Source: Symbiodinium natans (lineage: Eukaryota > Sar > Dinophyceae > Suessiales > Symbiodiniaceae). From it: 59,224 nt of DNA. The DNA lies in the NCBI GenBank assembly GCA_905221605.1, contig CAJNDS010000499.1, forward strand, positions 65,001 to 124,224. The letters run 5' to 3'. The notes beneath the pieces were generated by a model. That model saw only the letters and a list, made by a program, of their open reading frames with translations, was not told the origin of the DNA and searched no databases. Positions 8,216-17,665 of the stretch are shown piece by piece (position 1 is the stretch's first letter; every line of letters begins with the position of its first letter). A program made the position numbers and the translations under genes.

Positions 8216-10696
8216 CTTCCGCCCCCAGATCGTCCAAGGTGGCGAACTTGTCCCGCCCGCCCTTGCTTAACGGAAGCGCGTGCTGCTGCACCGCGGCGTG
8301 TCCTGCGCCTCCTAGGACGCCTGCCTGGACGCCTGAGCTGCCTATCTGGACACTGAACGCGGCGAAGGGGTTAGACATGGAAGCACCGGAGGGCGGGGCC
8401 CAGTTGGCAGGCAAGGCCGGCGTCCCTCCTGAGGTCGTCAGGTTGTGGACCATGTCGCAGCTGGCTCCTTTCTTGCACGACCCATTCTTGGAGAAAAAGG
8501 GGCAAACAGTGCCTGGTGGCTTTGCCGCGCCTTTGGCCGCAGCCTTAGGCTTTGCGTTGGCTTTTGCTTTGCCACCTCCCTTCCCTTTGCCTTTACCTTT
8601 CGCAGTGGCAAAGGTTTGGTCACCCTTCTTGGCCGCGAGAGCTTTTCTGCGAAGCTCCTTGTCGTGGCTGTACGGGCAGGCATCCCCTTTCGGGCAATTC
8701 CCATGATCGCGAAAGTGGAAGCAGATCTTCTTGTCCGCTCCTTTGCCAGCTCCCTTCGACGCAGCAGCAAACGTCTGGTCCGCGCCAGCTTTGGCCGCGG
8801 CAGCTGCTCCTTTCGCAGCAGCCTTCGCAGCGGCCTTGAGACTCTTAATCTCCTTCTGAGCCTCAGCCAGCGCGACCGCCGGGTCCGCGCTCTGCGAACC
8901 GGTGGCCGTGTACACAGAGTGGGAAACAGCCCTGTGCGCTGCTTCTCTCTGCTCGTACTCCAGAACGACTTTGTGGCTCTCCTCCCAAGTCTGCGGTCCT
9001 CGCAACCCGCCATCCTTGGGGTCGCCAGGCCACAACCTTTTGTCGTTCCGGATCTCCTTTTGGAGATAAGGGGGCATCTTGCGGAGGTATGAGAGATACA
9101 ACTCTCGAGGGGTCTTCCCGAGACCTACTGCCTCAAGGTCCGCGATCGAGGCCTCAAACAAAGGCTCGAATTGGTGGCCTGTGAGCTTACCCTTAGCGAG
9201 AGAGGCGTGCTCACCATCCACGCGGACTTCTCTTTCCTCCCGCGATTCCCCGAACATCAAGTGTTTGTTCTTGATGCGGTCATACACCGCCTGTGGATCT
9301 GAGAGAACCTCTCCCGATTTCCACGCTGCGCGGTACGCGTTCGTGTACGTCTTCATGCGCGAGCCGCGGCAGCGCCCGCGTAGCGCTAACAGCTTTTCGC
9401 GCGCACTCATACCGCGACAGTTGTTGGCCAGCGCGCAGACGTCCTCGAACTCCTCGTAGAACAGGACAACGTCTCGCGCGTCCGACTTGTCGTCGGTCAG
9501 CGTCGGCCACGTGAGGTCAGTTTTGACCGTAGTTATGGAGCTTTGCCCGCCCCTCTGCGCTAACGCTTCTTTCAGCGCCTCAGTTTGGGCGGCGAGTGCG
9601 GCGGCGAGATCGCCCGCCGGGTGTTGGGACCCGGTCTGCGAACCTCCGCCGTCTGAACCTCGCTTCAGGGCTTCTATCTCCATCTCTAGCGCAGCAAGCT
9701 TCGCGCGCAAAGGGGAATCGCCGTCCGTCGCGCCCAGGACACGGGCCGCGGAAGGACCACCTGCAACCTCAGCAGTGTGCAAACCTCCACGGTCCAATCC
9801 TACCCCCAACCCACTTGCAGTCGCAGGCTGTGGGAGCCCTGGGGAACGCGGCCCCACGGCTTCAACTGGCACATCGGACGGGGAGCTCCAAACCTTCTCT
9901 TGGCTCGAGCTTTCTTTTCCCCCTAACGCGAGGATAAGCTCCCCGATGCATTGGATTTCGCGCTGAATCTCCTCTGCGTCTTCGGGGTCCTCGCCACCGC
10001 GCAAAGCCGCGACCGAGAACCTGGTCCGCAGCCGACGGACCATCTTCGTAGGATGCCAGTCCCCGCCTATCTTGGAGAACTCATCCGCAAGGAGGGTGGC
10101 TTTGGTGCTTAAGGCGTCAAGGTCACGGGAGCTCACCGTGACTCCATGCGCTTTCAGCGCGAGGACAATCCGCGAAACGCGCGTCAAGTAGTCCGCGACC
10201 GGTTCTTGGTCTGGACGGAAAATCGCGCGCAGCTCCGCCTGCAAGCCCTCTGCGGTGCCTGGCACTGAACCTGCTGTCGACGGCGGACCGACGGTCCCGC
10301 CGGGCGGGACCCTGGTGCCGTAGCAGGGACATAGGCAGCACCGGTAGGGACCATGGCCAGCTCCCTAGCCGCGGCGCTGACGTCCACCCGCGGCGGACTG
10401 TCGCCTCCAGCGCCCGAGGCCTCAGGGACTAGCTCGGAGTCCTCTTCTTCTTCCTCTTCATCCTCGTCCTCCTCTTCGGCGTCATGGAGGAACTTCATGA
10501 CTTTCCGCCAGAGAGCCGCCTCTTGCTCTGGCGTAGTGCTGACCCCATCCCGCTTGGACAATGGACGGCTGCCAGTCTCCCTACGCCACTTAAGCCAAGC
10601 GACGTAGCTCATCCGCTCGGGATAGGGAACGTCTCCACCCTCGATAGCTTCGAGGAGGGTGACGCCCTCAGCCTGACCTGCAACCTCTGCGGACAT
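8215..10696 (-). CDS. Gag-like protein with two CCCH zinc fingers (-1 frame change)
   Basis: Starts at ATG 10696 with an acidic N-terminal domain and a Glu/Asp tract (about residues 75-87). This frame gives way near 10250-10340 to the -1 frame, which is open from there past 8215. In the second frame (numbered from 10265): a helical N-terminus; a capsid-like helical region about 265-430 ('DARDVVLFYEEFEDVCALANN', 'WPGDPKDGG', 'EESHKVVLEYEQREAAHRAV'); an Ala/Lys/Gly-rich linker; CCCH finger 1 at about 513-532 (C-x8-C-x5-C-x3-H, DNA 8729-8669); a Lys/Gly linker; and CCCH finger 2 at about 587-606 (same spacing, 8505-8443). CCCH fingers in place of the CCHC knuckle have been reported in retroelements of dinoflagellates and other protists (recalled, not checked). 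It should bind element RNA. The frame change could be programmed -1 shifting, decay or a base error. Confidence 0.5.
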
Positions 10697-10932
10697 TGCC
10701 GCAACACAAGGCGAAAAGCCGCGCCTTGGTTAGCAGGCCGCAGGCGTGGCACGCGAAGCGCCGCGCCTTGGTTAACAGGCCGCAAGCGTGGCACACAGTC
10801 CACGCGTCCAGGTCACGGACCGCGACAGACAAGCAAAGCAATGCTTGCCCACTCGGGCCGTAGGCACAAGAGCTGTACGTTTCCCAGAACAGCCCCCAAT
10901 TGTGAAGTCGACCAGCACTGGACTTGCACTAA
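10674..10932 (-). other. Short open frame with CHACGLLTKARxFA repeat
   Basis: A minus frame of about 86 codons, open between a TAG at 10933 and a TGA at 10674, without an ATG. It encodes two 14-residue repeats (CHACGLLTKAR + 3), then 'LCCGN', which gives three closely spaced Cys pairs like a zinc ribbon. It overlaps the start of the Gag-like gene in another frame and could be its leader or a small zinc-binding ORF. Low certainty because there is no start codon. Confidence 0.5.
10720..10803. repeat. Two-copy 42-bp tandem repeat
   Basis: GCGCCTTGGTTA(G/A)CAGGCCGCA recurs 42 bp apart (10721 and 10763). The unit is a whole number of codons and gives the CHACGLLTKAR repeat on the minus strand. 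Confidence 0.5.
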
Positions 10933-11081
10933 GCCAATGCAATCACAGCCCGGTCACGCTGTTTTACGACTTCGTGAGTCCAAGCACTTGTGCAGCTACG
11001 CCTGAGTGCGTCCGGTCGGACCGCACAGCAACCTAGGAGCTACTGTACGACTCTACCGTGCTCAAAGGCACAAGCTCGGTA

Positions 11082-11094
11082 CTTGAGCCAAAAT
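11082..11094 (-). other. Relict dinoflagellate spliced-leader sequence
   Basis: The minus strand reads ATTTTGGCTCAAG, matching 13 consecutive bases of the 3' end of the dinoflagellate trans-spliced leader as I remember it. It points toward the Gag-like gene, whose ATG is about 390 bp downstream. The base preceding the match differs from the leader. Dinoflagellate genes copied back from trans-spliced mRNA carry such relics (established knowledge). Chance of a 13-mer match in this window is low. Confidence 0.5.
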
Positions 11095-11196
11095 ATTGGC
11101 ATTGTTACGAATTGCAAAACTACACATGCAAGGGAAAACTACAAGCTGCACTAGCACTAAGCAAGCACTCCATGCATGCTTTGACCTGCTCACAAC

Positions 11197-11198
11197 TC

Positions 11199-11278
<80 letters not shown>

Positions 11279-11346
11279 GCTACTGCTACTGCTACTGCTA
11301 CTGCTACTGCTACTGCTACTGCTACTGCTACTGCTACTACTGCTAT
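11197..11346. repeat. CTA trinucleotide array grading into CTACTG hexamer array
   Basis: About 27 CTA units to 11278, then about 10 TACTGC units, then TAC remnants. The hexamer looks like a trinucleotide array in which every second unit acquired A>G (CTA to CTG), followed by expansion of the pair. Confidence 0.5.
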
Positions 11347-11439
11347 TAACTACTGCTTCTACTTCTGCTGCTTTGCCTGCTTCGTCCAGAGACTTGCTGG
11401 AATCGGGACTTCGGGCAACATGCTTCGCACTGTGAGCGT

Positions 11440-11781
11440 TTTTTTTTTTGGACTGGCGCCTCTTTACTACATCAGTAGCACAGTAGGCCGGTCTTGTTGG
11501 GCTCGACATAACAGGTGAAACGAAGTCAGCGCGCGCAAACACCAAACACACCACGCAACCACCCAAGAAACAAAGAAACAGAAGAAACAAAGCAAGCAAA
11601 GGCGCTGAGCTACTAGGTAACCCCACGCACTCAGTACTCGAAGTCGTTGTTGAAGTCCCGGTGCAATCATACAGCACAGAGCATGCGGGGAGTCGCAAAA
11701 TGCGACACTGCCAGATTCTCAAAACCACCATCATGTAGCTACTGGTGCGACATCATTCGACTCGAACCGAGGTCATCACTT
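11440..11781 (-). mobile_element. SINE-like retroposed insertion with 17-bp target-site duplication
   Basis: The direct repeat CTTCGCACTGTGAGCGT occurs at 11423-11439 and 11782-11798 and flanks 342 bp. On the minus strand this ends in an A-run (T-run at 11440-11449) abutting the downstream repeat, the layout expected for LINE-type target-primed insertion. GGTTCGAGTC, close to a tRNA B-box, is at 11767-11758, only about 14 nt from the 5' end, so any A-box part is truncated. The 3' part (CTACTGTGCTACTGATGTAG, then AAGAGGCGCCAGTCC, then A-run) recurs at 22.9 kb and diverged at 25.25 kb. Confidence 0.5.
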
Positions 11782-11798
11782 CTTCGCACTGTGAGCGT

Positions 11799-12471
11799 GA
11801 CTTGCACAGCATATTGCGCGAATACGATCAAACTTGGATGTGGACATCGTGCCGGTCAAAAGTTAAACACGTACAGAGATCTAGGTTGCGCGAGGTTCGG
11901 ACTCGAGTCGGAAACCACGTATCGTCCCAGCTGCTGTCTCCAACATTGAGAGGTTTGGCTGAAGCAGCATTTTTGCATCCTTGGCTTGCAAGCCGTGAAG
12001 GTCTGCAGTCTTATTCGAATCGATGGATCGATGGAGTTAAAAGTGTTCAATGTGCAATCTACAAAGTTGTGCGTTCCTTTAAGGTGGAGGCCAGAGCTGC
12101 TTGAGGAAATCAGTGACGCGACAGCGCAGTAGCCTCGCGAAGTGCTGGACCCCCTGTTTTCTTTGCAACCACCAGTGTCAGGGCCTTCTGTGTAATGGAT
12201 TCAAGAGCCTTACGGCAGGATGCACAGCATCGGTCAATGAAGATGATACAAGCAATCTTCCTTTGACATCCAAGCAAAGCACAAGGGCTCTACCTCCAGA
12301 ACAATCACCATGAGTTTCGCCTGAGAATCAACATGGTTCATGATCATCACTGAACAACTGCAGAGGTTTAATGAGGTCCGCTAAGAGGTAAAGCCACGCT
12401 TGAAGCTGAAGGCATCCCTTAAACCATTCAAGGCAGCAGAAAAGACAAAGGTCAACCCTTAGGCGCAACCT
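11799..12471. other. No gene recognised
   Basis: Mixed-composition sequence with only short open frames in several phases. I see no domain, repeat array or RNA gene here. Confidence 0.5.
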
Positions 12472-12575
12472 TGTTGGAAACGCCCGCTCCCAACTGCAGT
12501 TCAGCCATTGTGTTAAATAAGCCCTAAGTTGTCCTTTAAATTAAATTGCGAAGCATTGAGAACGCCCGTTCTTCG
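12472..12575. repeat. Two ACGCCCG hairpin motifs, 84 bp apart
   Basis: At 12474-12495 GTTGGAAACG-CC-CGCTCCCAAC, and at 12558-12573 GAGAACG-CC-CGTTCTT, both imperfect palindromes with a 2-nt centre. The same pair of motifs recurs at 18.1-18.26 kb with similar spacing. Confidence 0.5.
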
Positions 12576-13660
12576 TTTCTTTTTTTGCTTCGTTTGCTTC
12601 TTGTGATGCTTTCTGTGCACAACCTTCGAGGCTGTAGCTTGGACACGCTTTCATGCACAGTTCTCACCTTAAAGGTCCCGATTGTGCTGCAAGCTTGAAT
12701 CGTTGACCCCCCCCTTTTTTGTTCTCAAAAAAAGTCATTGCTTTCGTGGGCCTCAGTTTCTTGGCGGCTTCAGGGGCTTTGGTGGCCTTCAGGAAACTTA
12801 AGCGGAGAAACTCAAGGGAGACTCAAGGGAAGTTCAAGGGGTTCCAGGGGAGCTTAAAGGGGGTCAGGAAAGACGAAGGTGTTGAGATTTTTTTGGATTT
12901 TATTTTTCGAAACCAGAGAAGTCAGACGCCAAACATTGCTTCCCTTCAAGAAGAGAGAGCTAAAAGCGAATTCGCACTTGCGATATAGTGCAGATACGTG
13001 ACGTGCAGGTTTTTTTTTTGCTGCTGACATTTCTTTTTGACTAAGAGACCCTTTTAATGTTAAGACACTCTTTGGGCAAAGTTTTGGTTTTTTGTCAAAG
13101 TCAGTGACACTTTTTGGCACGATGTGGACTTAGACACCCTTTGTTCAAGTTTTTTGGGTTTTTCTTTTGGTTTATGCCAAAGTGGTTAAGACGTTTTTTC
13201 CCGATTCAGAAAGTTTTTGTTTGAGCTTTCGGCAGTTCAAATTAAAGTGGTTCTCAAAAACACCTTTTTTTAAGTTCAAAATTGGTTTTTCTAAAGTGTG
13301 TTAAGGAAGCTGGTGACCTCCGCAACATAGTCGAACGTGTGTGTGTGTGTGGGTGTGTTTGCAATTTACCAATGTTTGCAGGCTCTTTTCTTGCAAGGCT
13401 AGGGGTTTGAGGGAAGCTTTGGAGCCACTCTTTGAAGGCGCTAAGGGGGAGTTACTGCGGGGGCACTCAAACGTGTCCTACGCTTCTTGTGTCTTTCTGG
13501 GGTCGGATTTGGCTTCACTTGAGGCACATTCTCCAAACCCCCAGCAAAGGGCCTACCTTGTCCCAAATCAATAAGTGTTGTCGAAAATCCCCTTTCCCCA
13601 ATGGCAATGTTGCAACACGTTGGTCATGTCAGACCGACCTTCGGCATCCAACATTGCCAT
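12576..13660. other. Intergenic, T-rich runs and a GGGAAACTCAAG-type degenerate repeat
   Basis: Contains poly-C/poly-T at 12708-12720, degenerate CTCAAGGGA units at 12795-12870, and several TTTTTGGTTTTT-like tracts. The segment 12892-12935 is a near-exact inverted copy of 16147-16190. No gene supported. Confidence 0.5.
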
Positions 13661-13754
13661 TGAGGGCTCGGGGGCACAGACAAGCATCCTTTTTCAGGCT
13701 CCTCAGGCTCCAAGTCCTTGCGATTTCAAGGTAGCTCTCAAGGTCGGGCTGCGC

Positions 13755-13990
13755 TGCTTACTGCGTTCTGCAGACCCTGCATGTAACACTGCAGCAACCT
13801 GCAGACCCTGCAGACCTGCAGCAAGCGTGCGGACTCTGCAGCAAGCCTGCAGGCCCTGCAGCAGCCTGATGCAGCAAGCTTGCAGACCCATGCAGCAAGC
13901 CTACAGCTGCAGAGTCTGTAGGCTGTCGGCAAGCCTGCAGACCCTGCAGCAGCCTGCAGGCCAGCAGCGCCTGCGGGCAACCTGCAAAGC
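13755..13990. repeat. CTGCAG-rich degenerate tandem array
   Basis: GCAGCAAGCCTGCAGACC-type units of about 15-30 bp recur with many CTGCAG palindromes. A related stretch in opposite orientation lies at 16318-16415, including GACAAGCATCCTTTTTCAGG in reverse complement. Confidence 0.5.
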
Positions 13991-14119
13991 TGGATTTCGC
14001 CTTGGGTGTAATTTCATCAAAACTGGTACTACATGGTATAATTTACTGGCGGACCGCCTCAGACCAGCGGACAAGTCAGAAAACCAGCGGACAAGTCAGA
14101 AACATCAACAACCACGGCA

Positions 14120-14425
14120 ACGTAAAATGGACTCCAAAAGGGTGGTTTTGGAAGCCATGGCCCCAAACACGCCAAGGCCCACCACCAGGATGTGCTGCTC
14201 TGGCGAGCTGCAAACAATCCAGAGACTTATGACCCTAGATACTGTTTTCGAGGCCACACTAGACTGTAGTCAACCTAAATGAGCAGCCAGGAAGATCAAC
14301 TAGGCCATGGCAACATGGTACCAGACTCAGGACTCCCGCAAAGGTGGTCTTGGAAGCTATGGGCCCAAAACATGTCACTGTGCACATAAGGGACTCCACG
14401 AAGGTGGTTGCGGAAGGCCCCATGA
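14120..14425. repeat. Three degenerate copies of a GACTCC..AAGGTGGT unit
   Basis: GACTCCAAAAGGGTGGTTTTGGAAGCCATGG (14129) is echoed at 14331 (GACTCCCGCAAAGGTGGTC) and 14392 (GACTCCACGAAGGTGGTT), each followed by a glycine-codon-like GGAAG and CCCA/CCCC tract. No convincing gene. Confidence 0.5.
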
Positions 14426-14617
14426 ACCTAACATGTCACTCCCCATTCCCATTCAATCACATCATATCCTGATTGTTCAGAAACCTTTATCTTAAAACCA
14501 GATGTCTCAGGAAAGAACTGTGGGCTCCAAAGCAAATTCTAAAAAATTATCATTATTTACTGTTCTTTTCAAAACGGGTTCGTCGGTTCCGTGAAGAATT
14601 CCATCCATGCTTCTTTC

Positions 14618-14679
14618 AACATATATATATATATCTCTTTCTTTCTTTTTTTAATGACACGCTTGAGCAACTCACAGAA

Positions 14680-14712
<33 letters not shown>
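14618..14712. repeat. Two AT dinucleotide tracts
   Basis: (AT)n at 14620-14632 and 14683-14711 flank about 50 bp of T-rich DNA. Hairpin-forming and probably unstable. Confidence 0.5.
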
Positions 14713-14714
<2 letters not shown>

Positions 14715-15059
14715 AATATTTATTGCTATATGTATTCTTCTTCAGTACTTTCAACCATTCCTCTAGTTAAGGGAATCAGGGAATCGATCGAAATCTCTTG
14801 AGTGTTGCAGAAGGATATGATTTGAGGATTTGCCACAAACTCTTTCAGGGCCATTTCAGGGGCCTTGAGCCTTGAACGCTGTAGTCTTGTGTTATGGCGC
14901 ACTTGACGTCATGATGCGTGGTCCGGCCCGGCCCGGCCCAGAACGGCTTAAGCCTAAGCTTTTGATTTTCTTGGTTGCTTCGCAGCTTAACTCAGCTGAG
15001 GCGGGCAGCAGGGCTTGGGTGGCCAGGTTCGCTGTCGTGAGCCTTCGTGAACCTTCACG

Positions 15060-15410
15060 GTGACCGGACACTTTCGTGAGCTTTCGTGAGCTTTCGTGCG
15101 GGGGGCAAACACTTTCGTGAAGGGCCACTGTGCTTTCGTGAGGCCAAAAAAACTTTCGTGAGCTTTCGTGAACTTTCGTGGGGGTACTTTCGTGCACTTT
15201 CGTGAACGGGACAAAACACTTTCGTGAAGGGCCCCCCGTGGCCCCCGTGCTTTCGTGAGGAAAAACTTTCGTGAGCTTTCGTGCAGGGGCCGACCACTTT
15301 CGTGAGGGAGCCAAACACTTTCGTGAGCCAACCGGGCACTTTCGTGAGGCAGCCGGGCGCTTTCGCGAGCAGCCGGGCACTTTCGTGAGAGCCAAAACCA
15401 CTTTCGTGAA
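15060..15410. repeat. CTTTCGTG array with irregular spacing
   Basis: I count 19 exact CTTTCGTG copies plus one CTTTCGCG between 15070 and 15408, mostly as (C)ACTTTCGTGA(G). Spacing runs from 10 to about 35 bp, and the spacers include GGGCCCC-rich and A-rich pieces. Spacing is not constant, so this is not a simple satellite; it resembles a cluster of short binding sites or dispersed decanucleotide insertions. Shadow frames encode His-Glu-Ser repeats and are not genes. Confidence 0.5.
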
Positions 15411-15417
15411 GCAATCC

Positions 15418-15670
15418 TCACATCACATCACATCACATCACATCACTTCACTTCACTTTCACATTCACATTCACATTCACATTCACATTCACATTCACAT
15501 TCACATTCACATTCACATTCACATTCACATTCACATTCACATTCACATTCACATTCACATTCACATTCACATTCACATTCACATTCACATTCACGTCACA
15601 TCACATCACATCACCACAGTCATCACATCAATCATCAATCATGATACATCACATCACATCATCACATCAC
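15418..15670. repeat. TTCACA hexamer satellite flanked by CATCA pentamer tracts
   Basis: A pure (TTCACA)n core of about 23 units lies at 15455-15592. (ACATC)n/(CATCA)n stretches flank it at 15418-15450 and 15596-15665. It directly abuts the CTTTCGTG array. Confidence 0.5.
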
Positions 15671-16079
15671 CAAATCAAAAAATCAGTCATCAGTCGCCAG
15701 TTTGAGTCTTAGTCTTCGTATGAGTTCCGCCGCACGGGCTCCAATCTCTCCGGACTTCAAACGGACTTGGACTTCCAGCGAGCCTCCCCACGTTCGACTT
15801 CCGACTTCGGACTTTGAAGCGACTCCAAACTTTAATTTCTAACTTTAAATTTCAAGTTCAGACTTTCGAATTCGGTTCCCAAGCTGCCATTCTGTTTTAC
15901 CAAATCAACGAACCCACCAGTAAATTTTACCAGTACGACACGCTCCGCGCTGGCGAAAAACCACAGTGTACACATGAATGCATAGTTTTTTCAAAACTTT
16001 AAGGTTCATGTAATGTTTCTACTTGGAATCCGAAACCTCATTAGGACCTTCACTTCTCTAATTTCGAATAATGAAATCC

Positions 16080-16230
16080 AAAAATTGAGGGGGGTGGAAT
16101 TTAGCAGAAATTCCCTTCTCTCTCTTCTCAAAGGTGAGTTAATGTTTGGAGTCTCACTTCTCTGGTTTCGAAAAATAAAATCCAAAGAACAAAACAAGAT
16201 TTGAGGGGGGTGGAATTTAGAATAAATCCT
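16080..16230. repeat. Two-copy ~116-bp tandem repeat ending GAGGGGGGTGGAATTTAG
   Basis: The 3' edge GAGGGGGGTGGAATTTAG occurs at about 16087 and 16203. Each is preceded by CACTTCTCT(A/G)(A/G)TTTCGAA(A/T)AAT(G)AAATCCAAA. The second copy's inner part is the inverted partner of 12.9 kb. Confidence 0.5.
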
Positions 16231-17379
16231 CTCTTATCTTCAAGGAAATTACTAAGTCGGCCTTGAATCATGAAACCAAAAAACAACAAGTTTCCGCGGG
16301 GTTAAATTTAGCGGTCTGCAGGCTTGCTACATCGGTGCAGGGCCTGCAGGCTTGAAGCCTGAAGAGCCTGAAAAAGGATGCTTGTCTGCCTCCAAGCCCC
16401 CAAAGCAATTTGGATGCCGACCTGCAATTCAGCTTGTCATGTGCAATACTTGTTCCGTACAACGCTATGCCAACAGTCTTAAGCGACCGCTGACAATATT
16501 TGCGCCCAACCCAAACATGTGGTTCGCAACACTTGCCACGTTTTCACAGCCCATTCTGGGTTCTATTTTTGGTTTTAAAGCAAGCTCGAAATAGGATCTT
16601 CTCTAAGAGTTTTAAATCAGGCAGACCCAGTTTTGGTACCCAATTTCTGGCTTTAAAATAAAGGCCAAAAACTGCGATTTCTGATGAGAAGACACACTTT
16701 TGAAGCTTGCCAAAATTTTGCCCGACGTAAGGACCGCTTCCGATAAACATGCACCGCTGCGTGGCAAGCGTTCGGTGGTGGGCCAAAACTTATTTATGTA
16801 GACGCCATTCAGGTTGCCACTTAGGGTACTCTGATGCGTTCTATGTTTCTTGTCGTTTGTCGGTCCTGAATGTGGACCCGCGCGATACCACGTTTTTTCA
16901 GCAATTTTTCCAACGGGCAGCGCTGCAAAAGTTGGAAAAAGGCTCTGGAAACTCTAAACATACATCTCAATCTTGCCCGGCTTCAAAAGCGGGGGGTTGG
17001 AGGGGGCGGCTGCCACGATGCTTGCATTATGGCTTAACAAGCATTTCAATGCTTTGAAGCAAACCTGCTTGACTTACACAAAAAGGGTCTTTTGTCAAGT
17101 GAAGCGGCTGCGGCTTGCACGTGCCCGACGACTTCTTGGTGCAGTGACGTGGCGCGAGACTGCCGAGAACCCATGTTTTGTTTTGTTTTGGAGATGATTC
17201 AATACGCTTCCACGCAAAAACTTGCCTGGCTTGGCGGGAGAGTTGGGTAAAAAGCCGGGGGTTGGGGCAAACACGTGCGTCATGGTTTGAGTGGATTCAA
17301 ATGTTTTGTCTGCCTTTTAAAATGCTGCCTAAATCCTCCACAGAAGGGCCAGGAAGTATTATGCCTCTTACACTGCTGA

Positions 17380-17665
17380 ATCAAGTCAGAGGGGCAGAGA
17401 GAGTTATTCCAAATTCCACTCTCCCTCGTTTCTTGTTTTTCCCCAAATTCCACCCGCCCTCTTTTTGCTTACGTGTTTTAGTCTTCGAGAATTGGAGTTG
17501 TGGGACATGGCAGAGAAGTGACAATTATTCTAAATTTTACCCGTTTGTTCTTGTTCTCATGGCAGAGAAGAATTTTTGTAAATTTCACACCCTTGTTTCT
17601 GGTTGTCATGGCAAAGAGGTGAAAATTGTTCTAAATTTCACCCCCTTGGCAGAGAAGTGAAGAAA
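17380..17665. repeat. Degenerate tandem repeat, AAATTYYACCC...GGCAGAGAAG
   Basis: Units of about 60-70 bp share AAATT(C/T)CAC/ACCC, a T-rich middle (TTGTT..TTG) and CATGGCAGAGAAGTGA. At least four are visible. No gene supported. Confidence 0.5.

Noticed and set aside
11120-11734. 204-codon minus ORF with a long poly-Ser run
   Set aside because: The Ser run is the CTA/CTACTG microsatellite, and the rest is the SINE-like insertion.
11757-11768. tRNA gene at the B-box-like GGTTCGAGTC
   Set aside because: No A-box, acceptor stem or cloverleaf can be drawn; better read as part of a SINE-like element.
15418-15670. Possible CRISPR-like array at regular repeats
   Set aside because: Pure hexamer satellite without spacers; the neighbouring CTTTCGTG sites have irregular, unconserved spacing, and the genome is eukaryotic.
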